Positions 26,809-35,736 of a stretch of DNA of 64,000 nucleotides are shown one piece after another; position 1 is the stretch's first letter; each line of letters starts with the position of its first letter. The position numbers and the translations under genes were made by a program. Source of the stretch: Flavobacterium rivuli WB 3.3-2 = DSM 21788 (lineage in GTDB: Bacteria > Bacteroidota > Bacteroidia > Flavobacteriales > Flavobacteriaceae); the NCBI RefSeq assembly GCF_000378485.1, contig NZ_KB899966.1:310001-374000 (forward strand), read 5' to 3'. The notes beneath the pieces are model-generated. The model was given only the letters and a program-made list of their open reading frames with translations, searched no databases and was not told the DNA's origin.

Positions 26809-29800
26809 TTAGTTGTTTGAAAAAGAAGTTGCTTTTAATTTATATTGTAACTGATAGTTTTTAGGAGTGGTATTATAGGTCTTTTTAAACTCTCTGTAAA
26901 AATAAGAACGGTTATTAAAGCCGGATTTATAGCAAATCTCAGATACTGTAAATACATTTTTACGTAAAAGTTCGGCAGCATATTTTAAGCGTATGGTACG
27001 TATAAGGTCGGCCGGAGTCATGTCAAACAGTTCTTTTGTTTTTCTGTAAAGCTGCGATGCGCTAATACCTAATTCTTTTTCGAGATAGGCTCCCTGCAGG
27101 TTTTCGTTGTCTATATTTTTACGGATGATCTCTATGACCAGTCGTACAAAATCCCGCTCATTGTTTTGCACAGGCACATCTGTAATAGAGCCTGCGAGGT
27201 TATCTTGCGTAAAATGCTGTAATATGAGTGCTTTTTCTTCAAGCAGTTTTTGTATCCTTATAAGTAAATGATCAGGGTAAAAAGGTTTAGGTATGTAAGA
27301 GTTGGCACCATTCTCTAAACCTTCTATCCTGTGCTCTACCGAATTTTTAGCCGTTAGCATTATAAAAGGTATGTGGCAGGTGCTTACGTTAGTTTTAATA
27401 TTACGGCAAAGTTCTACGCCATCCATCAATGGCATCATTACATCGCTTATAATAATATCCGGAACTTCCTGCTCTATAAGCTGCAATGCTTCTACCCCAT
27501 TATTGGCAGTGATAATTTTATATTTATCAGCCAAAAGATCGTTAAGGAACAAGTGTATTTCTTTCTCATCTTCCACTATCATTACTTTTTTCCTATAATC
27601 TTCTATAGAATTAAGGGTTGATATTTTTAAAGGCTCAGCAACATCCTTAGCCACTGTCTCTTCAACCAGATTTTTAAGATGCTGCGAAATTAATATTGTT
27701 GAAGACAACTCCATATCTATCTCTTTATTTGTAAATGCGGTTTTTTCGCAGGGCACTAATATGGTAAAGGTAGTGGCTTCATCGGCCACGCTCGATACCA
27801 GGACTTCACCACGTAAAACCGTAACAAGCTTTTTAATATAAGCAAGCCCAATACCGGTTCTAAACAAATCAGTATCAGCAGTCTGGTTTGTATCAGACAG
27901 AAAGAAACGATCAAATAAAGAATCCAGTTTTTCTTTAGGGATGCCTTTACCGCTATTGGTTATTGTAATATTTAATGTTTTAAAGTCTTTATCCTCTATA
28001 TGGCATTTAAAGGTTATAGTACCATTAACAGGTGTGTATTTAAAAGCATTAGACATTAAATTGAAAATTATTTTTTCTAACTTATCCTTATCAAACCATC
28101 CCGGCATAGCAGATGGTATATCTAACTGATATTCAATCTTTTTATCCATTGCCCAATCGTCAAATAATTCGGCAATTTGCTCTATTAAGTTTACAAGGTC
28201 AAATTTCTTTACCGTAATTTCAAGAGAATCATATTCGGCCTTTCTAAATTCTAAAAGCTGTTGGGTAAGAAATAATAACCTCGAAGCATTCCTCTGAATC
28301 ATGTATATAAACTTTTGATTACGCTCTGTAAGGTTATTAGTTTCAGATAGTTTTTGCACCGGCCCAACAATAAGGGTAAGTGGCGTTAAAAACTCATGGG
28401 CAATATTGGTAAAGAACGTAAGCCTGTTTTCATGCAGTTCTTCTTCGTTTTTCCTGAAAAGTATATTTTTTTTTAGCGATTGCCTTTTTAAATAATAACT
28501 TCTAACAAAAAGTATAAAGAAAATAGCAAGGAATAAATAAATTGCAGTAGCAAGGTTAGACTGCCACCATACCGGTTTTATCTTAATATCAATAGCATGA
28601 ACGGGATTACTCCACACCCCGTCTGCATTGGTCCATTTCATAAAAAGGGAGTAATTGCCGCGGGGTACATTAGTAAACGAAACAACTTTTCTGTAATCTA
28701 TAGCATTCCAGCTCTTATCAAAACCTTTTAGCTGGTAAGCAAACCGGCATTTATCATTATTGGTGTAGGTTAATGCAGCCAGGTGTATATCAAAAAAGTT
28801 CTGGTCATGCTTTAAAGTTATTGAAGGCCAAGTGGTTGAATTTGGAGCTATAACCAACCCCTGATAATATGGGGTAGCCTGATTTTGTCCGCTTATCCTG
28901 TCTATTAAAAGGTCTGGTATTATGGTTGATTCTTTTATTTTTTGAGGTAAGAAATAGTTAAACCCTTTTATACCCCCCATAAAAATATATCCCGATGTAG
29001 TATCGCTATAAAATGCGCCATCGGCAAACTCATTATTTTGCAGGCCTTCATTTTTAGAGTAATTGGTAAATTTGGCCTGGCCTATTGCAAAATCTGATAA
29101 ACCTAAATTAGTGCTTATCCACAGGTTTGATTTGTTTACAGGTATAATACCATGGATTGTGTTATTAGGCAATCCGTCTTTAACCGTAAAGCTTTTAAAA
29201 AAGGCTTTGCCGTTACTGTTTATTTTCGTTAGCATATTGAGGCCAAAACTGGTTCCTATCCACAATTTATTGCTTTCATCCTTAACAAGGCACAATATAT
29301 CATTATTAGAGAGGCTTTCAGGATCGTTTGCTACATTTTTATATGTATAAAACTTTCCTGTACGTTTATCAAAAAGATTGAGCCCGCCAAGGCGTGTGCC
29401 TACCCAAAGCTGGTCTTTGTTTTCCGGGATAATAGAAAATATAACGTTACTGCTAAGCATGCCTGTAACACCTGTTCCTGCAATATATCTTTTAAAATAA
29501 TTAATTTTTAATTTATTGCCGACCCTGACTATTTTACATTTAATCATGCCATAGCCACTGGTACCTAAATAAATATAGCCATCGGTATCCTGGTATATAG
29601 CATAAGTAGATTTAAAATAATCGTATGCTAACGCACCTTCTATTTCCCGCCAGCTTGTGATTTTCGAATTATTTTGATCGTACACCGAAACCCCATCTCC
29701 ATCTGTACCTATAAAAATAAGGTTGTCTTTACCTTTACATAAGGCATACACAGCATTGTTAATAGTGCTATTACTCTCGTTAAAGTTTTGATATATGAGT

Positions 29801-31020
29801 GGCCTGTCCTGATTGCGATAAAAATCACCTGAAAAATGGAAAAGGCCTTTACCCTTAGTACCTATCCAAAAAGAATTTTCTCCCGATTTAAGAAAAACCC
29901 TCACTATACCACCATCTATTTCAGGTATTTGCGCTTTAGAAACAAGATTAAATGCTTTTTTAAGAGGATACATTTTAAAAACTCCATCGCCATCGGTACC
30001 CGTCCATAACACATTTTCGGTACCCTGAACTAAGGTTGTTATTTTTTGGTTTTTCAGGTATTTAGTCCATGGCATATTTATAGTATTGCCTTCAAAATCT
30101 ATTACAGTATAGCCCATACGCCCGGCAAGCACCAATCCCTGTGCTATGCGGCCTACTATACCTTCAATATTTTTTTCTGGCACAGTTACTATTATCTTGT
30201 TATTTAGGTTAAATAGCGAAGCCTGGCCCTTGATGTTAACAGTGCATACTTTATTGTTAGGAAGTACATCAAATGTTTTTATGTCATTTGAAACTAATTT
30301 TGTTGCATATACTATTTTTTTGCCATTTGATAAACTGATAGTAAGCAAATAAAGCTTATTGCCCTCAACCAGTACTAATAATTTACCATTAGTTGCAAAT
30401 TCAATTTTCTTTATGGTTTTGGCAGCAATTACAGGACAATTTAAAGGCGTGAAATCTTTACCGTTATAATAACCAAGTCCCCAGTCTTTTACTGCACAAA
30501 ATACATCATTAGAATTGTTTAGCGCCATATTAAACTCAGATTCTGATAATGGCGGCTTGTTGTTCCTGGAAAAATAATAATGCTGAAAGGTGTCTGTCTT
30601 CTTGTTGTAGCGGTTTATACCATGCATGGTTAATATCCATATATGCCCGGCATTATCTTCGCCAACCTTAAGGATAACCTGATTACTTAAAGAATTTTTG
30701 TTGCCTGGCTCCGGCCTGAAAATTTTAAATTCGTTGCCATCATAACGGTTAAGTCCATCCCATGTACCTATCCATACAAGCTTTTGAGAATCCTGAAAGA
30801 TACAGTTTATAGAACTGTTAGATAATCCTTTGGTATTGTCTAACTGCTCTATTGAATACTTTAAGTTATGGGTTTTAGATGCAGGAGCATATAGATTAGC
30901 ATCATTTTTGTTTATTTTATATGGCTGATATTGCATACTTTGAAATGCATATATCCGTGTATTAGTGCCAGTAATAAATACACTAAAAAGGAAGATAGCA
31001 AATAGTACTATATTTTTCAA
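26809..31020 (-). CDS. Hybrid two-component regulator of the PUL (HTCS)
   Basis: A 1403-residue one-protein signalling chain. A signal sequence is followed by periplasmic two-bladed propeller repeats (about 50-740; motifs LVWIGTWDGLNRYDG, LWVGTRLGGLNLFD), then a Y_Y_Y domain (about 760-825) and a transmembrane helix (about 835-855). The histidine kinase has His875 in AHEFLTPL, with N-box MSNAFKYTP and G-boxes GKGIP and GIGLAYIKK. The receiver (1145-1260) has Asp1193 in IIISDVMMPLMDG. An AraC helix-turn-helix (about 1300-1395) ends the protein. It senses a sugar in the periplasm and activates the susC operon just downstream. All phosphotransfer residues are intact. The H-box has Leu where Arg is usual (HEFLTPL instead of HEFRTPL). 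Confidence 0.95.
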   Translation of the reverse strand: MKNIVLFAIFLFSVFITGTNTRIYAFQSMQYQPYKINKNDANLYAPASKTHNLKYSIEQLDNTKGLSNSSINCIFQDSQKLVWIGTWDGLNRYDGNEFKIFRPEPGNKNSLSNQVILKVGEDNAGHIWILTMHGINRYNKKTDTFQHYYFSRNNKPPLSESEFNMALNNSNDVFCAVKDWGLGYYNGKDFTPLNCPVIAAKTIKKIEFATNGKLLVLVEGNKLYLLTISLSNGKKIVYATKLVSNDIKTFDVLPNNKVCTVNIKGQASLFNLNNKIIVTVPEKNIEGIVGRIAQGLVLAGRMGYTVIDFEGNTINMPWTKYLKNQKITTLVQGTENVLWTGTDGDGVFKMYPLKKAFNLVSKAQIPEIDGGIVRVFLKSGENSFWIGTKGKGLFHFSGDFYRNQDRPLIYQNFNESNSTINNAVYALCKGKDNLIFIGTDGDGVSVYDQNNSKITSWREIEGALAYDYFKSTYAIYQDTDGYIYLGTSGYGMIKCKIVRVGNKLKINYFKRYIAGTGVTGMLSSNVIFSIIPENKDQLWVGTRLGGLNLFDKRTGKFYTYKNVANDPESLSNNDILCLVKDESNKLWIGTSFGLNMLTKINSNGKAFFKSFTVKDGLPNNTIHGIIPVNKSNLWISTNLGLSDFAIGQAKFTNYSKNEGLQNNEFADGAFYSDTTSGYIFMGGIKGFNYFLPQKIKESTIIPDLLIDRISGQNQATPYYQGLVIAPNSTTWPSITLKHDQNFFDIHLAALTYTNNDKCRFAYQLKGFDKSWNAIDYRKVVSFTNVPRGNYSLFMKWTNADGVWSNPVHAIDIKIKPVWWQSNLATAIYLFLAIFFILFVRSYYLKRQSLKKNILFRKNEEELHENRLTFFTNIAHEFLTPLTLIVGPVQKLSETNNLTERNQKFIYMIQRNASRLLFLTQQLLEFRKAEYDSLEITVKKFDLVNLIEQIAELFDDWAMDKKIEYQLDIPSAMPGWFDKDKLEKIIFNLMSNAFKYTPVNGTITFKCHIEDKDFKTLNITITNSGKGIPKEKLDSLFDRFFLSDTNQTADTDLFRTGIGLAYIKKLVTVLRGEVLVSSVADEATTFTILVPCEKTAFTNKEIDMELSSTILISQHLKNLVEETVAKDVAEPLKISTLNSIEDYRKKVMIVEDEKEIHLFLNDLLADKYKIITANNGVEALQLIEQEVPDIIISDVMMPLMDGVELCRNIKTNVSTCHIPFIMLTAKNSVEHRIEGLENGANSYIPKPFYPDHLLIRIQKLLEEKALILQHFTQDNLAGSITDVPVQNNERDFVRLVIEIIRKNIDNENLQGAYLEKELGISASQLYRKTKELFDMTPADLIRTIRLKYAAELLRKNVFTVSEICYKSGFNNRSYFYREFKKTYNTTPKNYQLQYKLKATSFSNN

Positions 31021-31285
31021 AGGGACTTATTTTTCTCGTTTCGCAGCTTTTAAATACTTGTTGTTATAGCAAGCAACCTTAATTATAATGATTTCTTAGT
31101 ATAAATATTTTTAATTTGTGCCAAGCATTATTCTAACATAACCATTATAACAAATATACAAACAATGCGTATATAAACATATAATTTTACACCCCGTTTT
31201 TAAAGATAATTTATATAATTACATTTAAAATTATTATATGTTTAATAATTTGAGCAAGGAGTTAAAATAAAAATAAATAATAGGG

Positions 31286-31429
31286 TTACTGCGACATCCA
31301 AACGCACCTAAATGTCTCTCTGGTTGTACCTGCGCAGGCAGCGATGAGTTTATGAGCAACACACTGCAAATGTTGCGGATATTGCTTAAGGAGTTTATAA
31401 TAACGCGCTTTAATACCCACGCTGCTTAG
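31286..31429 (-). pseudogene. Relic of a Crp/Fnr regulator (carboxy-terminal HTH only)
   Basis: In the 464-base gap between the hybrid regulator and the oxidoreductase, the minus strand encodes an open stretch of 47 codons: SSVGIKARYYKLLKQYP, then QHLQCVAHKLIAACAGTTRE, then TFRCVW and a stop. This aligns by eye with the end of the local Crp/Fnr genes (AEKRY.DF....P.F..RFPQH.IASYLGI.K.TLSR). Several core residues are substituted, and a stop codon lies immediately upstream. No start or effector domain remains. The rest of the gap (31021-31285) is AT-rich and probably holds the promoter of the hybrid regulator. Confidence 0.7.
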
Positions 31430-31484
31430 TTATACTTTCCGTTATTGTGAGCTTATTGCTGCGAAGCAAAATTGGAATAAAGAT

Positions 31485-32450
31485 TTAGTCAATCTTTATT
31501 CCAATTTTACCGTAGAAATCTTTATCACCCGCTTTGGTTTCCAATAAGCTGTGGGCTTTACCTATCTCTGACAATGAGAATACTTTATTTAAGATTGGCT
31601 TCAGCTTATTATTTTCAACTAACTTGGTTAACTCATCCATTTTATTCCTGTTCTGTCGGGTAAAGACAAAATGATACGTGGCATTTTTTCCCCAGGCTTC
31701 AATAAGGTTTTGAGGCTTTTCTATATCTACCAGGGTAACCACCTGTCCTAACTGGCTGAGGATCTTACCGCTATCCGAGAGCGTATTTCCACCAAGGGTG
31801 TCAATAACTACATCAACCCCTTTATTATCTGTCAGTTGCTTAATTGCGGTAATGTAATTTTCATTCTCATAGTCAATCACATAATCGGCACCTAATTCAC
31901 GAAGAAATTTATGATGCACTTTTCGTGCTGTAGTATATACAATTGCCCCCATAGCCTTTGCGATTTGAATAGTTGGTATCCCTACACCACCCGCACCTCC
32001 ATGGATCAGGATAGACTGGTTAATCTTTAGCTGGGCCCTTGTAACAAGCATCTCCCAGGCAGTACCTGCTGCTAAAGGTAACGTTGCGGCTTCAAGATGG
32101 CTAATGTTTTTTGGTTTAAGGCCAATTATAGATTCGTTAGCACAATGGTACTGTGCGTAACTTCCCTGTCCGGTAAAAATCTCCGGTGTATAATAAACTT
32201 CATCACCGATTTTAAAATTCTCAACTCCCGGACCGAGTTCTACTATCTCGCCGGAGACGTCGTGGCCTGTAATGACAGGTAACTTCAGTTCATTTTTATA
32301 GTCCCCGCGGCGCACCTGGTAGTCCAAAGGATTTACAGAAGATGCAAATACCCTGACCAATACTTCCCTATAGCCAGGTTTAGGTATTGGTATCTCCACA
32401 ATTTCGAAATTTTCAACAGGTCCGAATTCTTTTAATATTGCTGCTTTCAT
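31485..32450 (-). CDS. Zinc-independent NADP-dependent quinone oxidoreductase-type MDR
   Basis: A 321-residue medium-chain dehydrogenase/reductase. The GroES-like half carries NPLDYQVRRGDYKNELKLP and GHDVSGEIVELGPGV. The Rossmann motif is HGGAGGVGIPTIQIAKAMGA, typical of the quinone oxidoreductase branch. The structural-zinc cysteines of alcohol dehydrogenases are absent, so it is a zinc-independent NADPH reductase acting on quinones or alpha,beta-unsaturated carbonyls. An ArsR-type regulator lies 49 bases upstream in the same direction, and both genes have a similar palindromic site before their start. This suggests control by that repressor in response to an electrophile or redox signal (inferred). 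Confidence 0.88.
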   Translation of the reverse strand: MKAAILKEFGPVENFEIVEIPIPKPGYREVLVRVFASSVNPLDYQVRRGDYKNELKLPVITGHDVSGEIVELGPGVENFKIGDEVYYTPEIFTGQGSYAQYHCANESIIGLKPKNISHLEAATLPLAAGTAWEMLVTRAQLKINQSILIHGGAGGVGIPTIQIAKAMGAIVYTTARKVHHKFLRELGADYVIDYENENYITAIKQLTDNKGVDVVIDTLGGNTLSDSGKILSQLGQVVTLVDIEKPQNLIEAWGKNATYHFVFTRQNRNKMDELTKLVENNKLKPILNKVFSLSEIGKAHSLLETKAGDKDFYGKIGIKID

Positions 32451-32462
32451 ATTATATTTAGT

Positions 32463-32483
32463 TAATTAGGTAAATTCCTTAAT
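32463..32483. promoter_or_regulatory. Candidate ArsR-type operator before the oxidoreductase
   Basis: TAATTAGGTAAATTCCTTAAT lies 13 bases before the oxidoreductase ATG. Its reverse complement, with core AAGGAATTTACCTAAT, closely resembles the site before the ArsR gene (core AGGGAATTACCTAAAT). The shared AGGnAATT-ACCTAA pattern and placement next to both starts support one repressor binding both. Confidence 0.55.
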
Positions 32484-32499
32484 GATGTATTAAACTTTT

Positions 32500-32805
32500 T
32501 TAAAGTACATTTTTTATATGCATTGCCAATTCCTGAAGCAATTGCTCATTTCTTTTATAATAGGTCCACTGGCCCCTTCTTGTCGCAATCAAAATATTAG
32601 CCACAGCCATTGTCTTTAAATAATCAGAAACTGTAGGCACCGACATTCCTGCCTTTTTGGCGATATCAGATACGCATACGCCTAATTCTAATGCCTCTTC
32701 GCTTAGTTCTTCTTTAGGAAAATGCGCATAAGGGTCTTTTAACCACTTAAGAATATTTAAACGTGTCTCGTTCGATAGTGACTTGATTACTTCTAATAAC
32801 TCCAT
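32500..32805 (-). CDS. ArsR-family winged-helix transcriptional regulator
   Basis: A 101-residue DNA-binding protein. The start IKSLSNETRLNILKWLKDP is the classic ArsR opening. The recognition helix region is VCVSDIAKKAGMSVPTVSDYLKTM, and the wing is ILIATRRGQWTYYKRN. The metal-site CxC of ArsR/SmtB is not present; one Cys lies just before the recognition region (GVCVSD), so it may sense a redox or organic signal through that residue or none. It precedes the oxidoreductase by 49 bases. The inverted repeat 8 bases before its ATG points to autoregulation. Confidence 0.88.
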   Translation of the reverse strand: MELLEVIKSLSNETRLNILKWLKDPYAHFPKEELSEEALELGVCVSDIAKKAGMSVPTVSDYLKTMAVANILIATRRGQWTYYKRNEQLLQELAMHIKNVL

Positions 32806-32812
32806 ACTGCAA

Positions 32813-32832
32813 ATTTAGGGAATTACCTAAAT
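32813..32832. promoter_or_regulatory. Candidate autoregulatory operator of the ArsR gene
   Basis: ATTTAGG (32813-32819), GAATTA spacer shared with the core, CCTAAAT (32826-32832): a 7-bp perfect inverted repeat 8 bases before the ArsR-gene ATG. The remainder of the 322-base gap up to 33127 holds no gene. Its only other mark is the motif ACGATGATATTT at 33059-33070, discussed with the 57.6 and 59.7 kb repeats. Confidence 0.6.
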
Positions 32833-33127
32833 GCCTACAAAAAATAATAATTTTTTTGTAAAGGATCCAAATACCTACAGCTTTAAAAATGGATCTTGCC
32901 TTTAACTCAGGTTTTCACCGTTTCAATATTCGGGTATTCGCAATATTTACTACATAAAGTTCACGCTCATAAAAAAACATCCGATGAACCGCCAGCTCCG
33001 CATTACATAACAATTGATATAAGTTGACGTACAAATTTCAGTAACCGGGAAGCAAAAGACGATGATATTTGCATGAAAATATAATAGACTTAAGCCTATT
33101 ATTTTAAAGACAAAGTGGAGAAAAAAA

Positions 33128-33712
33128 TTATTTGTTATAGCGATTACGTTTAACGCGGCTAAGTGTGTCCTTATTGAGCCCGAGATAAGACGCTATAAAG
33201 TGCTGCGGAAAACGGCCCGGAAATTCGGGGTTACATTCAATAAAATCAGTATACCGCTTTTCTGCAGTAGCGCTTATGGCAGAGGTTAGCCGCCGGTTAT
33301 TGGCAATTTGGTTTCGCTCGTCAAGCTGCAACTTCATTTCACAAAAGGCAGGTATCTTATGCTGCAGTTCATGAGAACCTTCTTTAGTGATATACAGCAA
33401 TTCGCAGTGCTCCCACGCGTCAATATTATATAAGCTCGGTGTGAGCATCGAAAAGCTTTCCCTGTCACCCATCCACCAGTTCTCTACACCCATACGTACA
33501 ATATGCTCAATGCCTTTATCATCCACTGAATACATTCGCATGGCACCTTTCACGATGAATGCAAAATTCTTGCACAGGTCGCCAGCCTGCAGCAAAAATT
33601 GCCTTTTCCTTAATCTGGCCGGAACAAATATCTGCCTTATCAATTCCTTTTCTTCCTCTGAGATTGGATCGGAACTGAATTTTTTCAGGTATTCAAAAAA
33701 AGCTTCATGCAT
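33128..33712 (-). CDS. Crp/Fnr-family regulator (paralogue 1)
   Basis: A 194-residue regulator. A cyclic-nucleotide-binding-like beta-roll (about 25-115) shows RLRKRQFLLQAGDLCKNFAFI and VKGAMRMYSVDDKGIE. The helix-turn-helix at the end is FPQHFIASYLGLNKDTLSRV. The phosphate-binding Arg and Glu of true cAMP receptors are not evident, so the ligand is unknown. ENWWMGDRESFSMLTPSLYNIDAWE is shared almost word for word with the Crp genes at 50.4 and 60.4 kb. It could control the oxidoreductase-ArsR pair downstream or act elsewhere (inference). Confidence 0.9.
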   Translation of the reverse strand: MHEAFFEYLKKFSSDPISEEEKELIRQIFVPARLRKRQFLLQAGDLCKNFAFIVKGAMRMYSVDDKGIEHIVRMGVENWWMGDRESFSMLTPSLYNIDAWEHCELLYITKEGSHELQHKIPAFCEMKLQLDERNQIANNRRLTSAISATAEKRYTDFIECNPEFPGRFPQHFIASYLGLNKDTLSRVKRNRYNK

Positions 33713-34171
33713 ATTCCCCTCGTATTGTTAATAGTAATAAATATTCTAATAAATAATAAATGGTAGCTATGGCAAATATAAAGCTAATGAAAGAATTTTC
33801 AAGTAGCAAATCGATTATGATTATGCAACCTGCTAAAAAACTGATATTTAATTTGGGTTAAATTAGGCATCGTTCTCACCTTTCGCAGGAAACAGGTATA
33901 TAATACTGCAACCAAATAGACAAATGACTACGCTATTTTCAGGTAAATATCATCTTTAATTCCTAATCAAAATATGAAATTTGTTATATCGGTAACAACA
34001 AATTTTACTAAAACAGTGAAGGTAAATTCTGCAAAGTGCCAAAAAAAATTGCATCTGCACTGGGCACTGTCCATAAAGCAAGGCTCGTGTATGGGCATTC
34101 TTCTGATGAGGAAATTCTAATAAAAGTCTTTACATCTGAATTTTAATAATATTTATAAAACTATCAAAAAA
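33713..34171. other. Intergenic gap with possible decayed short reading frames
   Basis: 459 bases between divergent genes. Mostly AT-rich. At 33974 an ATG opens MKFVISVTTNFTKTVKVNSAK. A one-base frame change then gives VPKKIASALGTVHKARLVYG and a tail ending VFTSEF just before the isochorismatase gene. The two pieces read as one protein of about 55 residues if a single base was lost near 34038. I do not recognise it, and there is no strong proof of coding. Confidence 0.3.
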
Positions 34172-34825
34172 ATGACAAACAATCAAAAAAAAGGCCTTGA
34201 GGCCCTTCTCCGTCCGGAAGACAGTATTGTAGTACTGATCGATCACCAGCCTTTTCAATTCGCTAACCTCAACAGCCATGAACCCACTATGATCATCAAT
34301 GCGGTGACCGGGCTGGCAAAAGCGGCTAAAGTTTTTAATGTGCCAACTATACTTACTACAGTAGTTGAAGAGCGCGGCGGATTGCTAATTAAACAAATCC
34401 AGGACGTATATCCGGAACAAAAGCCAATAAATAGAACATGGATCAATACCTGGCAGGATCCTGCAGTTACCGATATTGTAGCTAAAAGCGGCCGCAAGCA
34501 GCTGATTATTGCAGGTCTTTGGACAGAGGTTTGCGTAGCTATGCCAGCTATTCAGGCAGCAGCCGAGGGCTATGATGTATTCGTAGTAACGGATGCATGC
34601 GGCTCAGTTACACCTGAAGCTCATGATCAGGCCGTACGCCGTATGATACAACATGGTATTACGCCTATCAACTGGGTAGCCGTTACCTCTGAATGGCAAC
34701 GTGACTGGGCTCGTCTCGATACCGCATCTGCATTAGCAGGTTTGATGATTGAGCATACGGGTGCAACAGGTGTGGCTTATGCCTGGGAGCAGCAGCTCCT
34801 TAACACCCCGGTGCCGGCGAAATAG
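34172..34825 (+). CDS. Isochorismatase-family hydrolase (YcaC-type)
   Basis: A 217-residue cysteine hydrolase. The catalytic Asp is in VVLIDHQPFQFAN (near residue 24) and the nucleophilic Cys in LWTEVCVAMPAIQAA. The following EGYDVFVVTDACGSVTPEAHD is family-typical. YcaC-type members form large rings, and their natural substrate is unknown; amidase- or nitrilase-like chemistry is expected. No signal peptide. A terminator right after the stop (34843-34874) partly separates it from the SnoaL genes downstream. It starts the plus-strand block that ends at 36047. Confidence 0.9.
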   Translation: MTNNQKKGLEALLRPEDSIVVLIDHQPFQFANLNSHEPTMIINAVTGLAKAAKVFNVPTILTTVVEERGGLLIKQIQDVYPEQKPINRTWINTWQDPAVTDIVAKSGRKQLIIAGLWTEVCVAMPAIQAAAEGYDVFVVTDACGSVTPEAHDQAVRRMIQHGITPINWVAVTSEWQRDWARLDTASALAGLMIEHTGATGVAYAWEQQLLNTPVPAK

Positions 34826-34842
34826 TAATAATATTAAAAAGT

Positions 34843-34874
34843 AACATCCTGAATATTTGGGATGTTGCTTTTTT
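34843..34874 (+). terminator. Rho-independent terminator
   Basis: AACATCC (34843-34849) pairs with GGATGTT (34860-34866), with six T at 34869-34874. It lies 18 bases after the isochorismatase stop and 35 bases before the next ATG. Confidence 0.75.
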
Positions 34875-34908
34875 CATCACATCATACCATTACCAAAACT
34901 ATTAAAAT

Positions 34909-35268
34909 ATGACCGACCCGGCAGCCATTATGATGGAAGATAATCTTAACCAGGTTTGGAATGAAAAAAATCCAGCCGTCAGGTTAAAGGCCATCGAAAG
35001 AATTTACAGCACGAGCGCTACCCTTAACCATGTTGGAAATCAGGTCACCGGTTTCGATGCTATTAATACCAGCGTAACAGCTACACAAAAAATATTGCCG
35101 CCAAATTTTGTATTTACCAAACTCAAACCGGTGATTATCAATAACAGTATCGGCAGGCTAATATGGGGAGCGGGGCCTCAAGGTGCGCCTCCTGTTGCAA
35201 GCGGAATGGACATCGCCAATTTCGAAAATGGCAGGATCAAATCACTATATGTCTTTCTTGATAGTTAA
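34909..35268 (+). CDS. SnoaL/NTF2-like small protein (paralogue of the VOC fusion's tail)
   Basis: A 119-residue cone-shaped NTF2-fold protein. VWNEKNPAVRLKAIERIYS and GMDIANFENGRIKSLYVFLD are the helical start and the last strands of the SnoaL fold. Both are very similar to the carboxy-terminal part of the VOC-SnoaL protein at 38998-40017 (IWNEKDQDTR, GMDIFVLENGKVKKMYVFVD). SnoaL folds bind small hydrophobic molecules as cyclases, isomerases or hydrolases; the substrate is unknown. No signal peptide. The next SnoaL gene follows after 75 bases. Confidence 0.8.
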   Translation: MTDPAAIMMEDNLNQVWNEKNPAVRLKAIERIYSTSATLNHVGNQVTGFDAINTSVTATQKILPPNFVFTKLKPVIINNSIGRLIWGAGPQGAPPVASGMDIANFENGRIKSLYVFLDS

Positions 35269-35343
35269 GAAAACAACAAGATCAATAGATTAAAGCTACA
35301 AGAATATTTTAGAAAAAACGTGCAGACATTTAACAATATAAAA

Positions 35344-35736
35344 ATGACCAATAAAGAAATTGTAATAAAAGCGATGAAAGAATTTTTTGTTGACAGGGAC
35401 AGTATGGCAATAGAGCGCTATTGGCATGAGTCGTACCTGCAGCATAATCCTTCAATGACCAATGGGCATCAGGGTTTAAGGGATATACTAAAAAATAATA
35501 TCGCCCGGGATTTCAAATGGGTTCCCGGTATCTTCATAGAAACAGGTAACATAGTAATTTCCCACAGCCAGGTTACGGGCTGGGGACCGTCCCCGCTAAT
35601 TGTAGTGGATATCTTCAGATTTGAGAACGGTAAAATTGCAGAGCACTGGGACGTGGTTCAGGATGAAGTGCCGGCCGAAAAAACGGCAAGCGGAAACTCC
35701 ATGACCTCATTCAATTTAATTAATCCAGGGGAATGA
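35344..35736 (+). CDS. SnoaL-like ester cyclase-type protein
   Basis: 130 residues from the ATG at 35344 (MTNKEIVIKAMKEFFVD); an in-frame start at 35320 would add 8 residues without homology. The motifs YWHESYLQHNPSMTNGHQGL and VDIFRFENGKIAEHWDVVQD are typical of NTF2-like proteins of the SnoaL group, where the His and Asp of HNP..NG and EHWD line the pocket. The enzymatic role is unknown. Its stop overlaps the ATG of the next gene (ATGA), so the two are translationally coupled. Confidence 0.85.
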   Translation: MTNKEIVIKAMKEFFVDRDSMAIERYWHESYLQHNPSMTNGHQGLRDILKNNIARDFKWVPGIFIETGNIVISHSQVTGWGPSPLIVVDIFRFENGKIAEHWDVVQDEVPAEKTASGNSMTSFNLINPGE

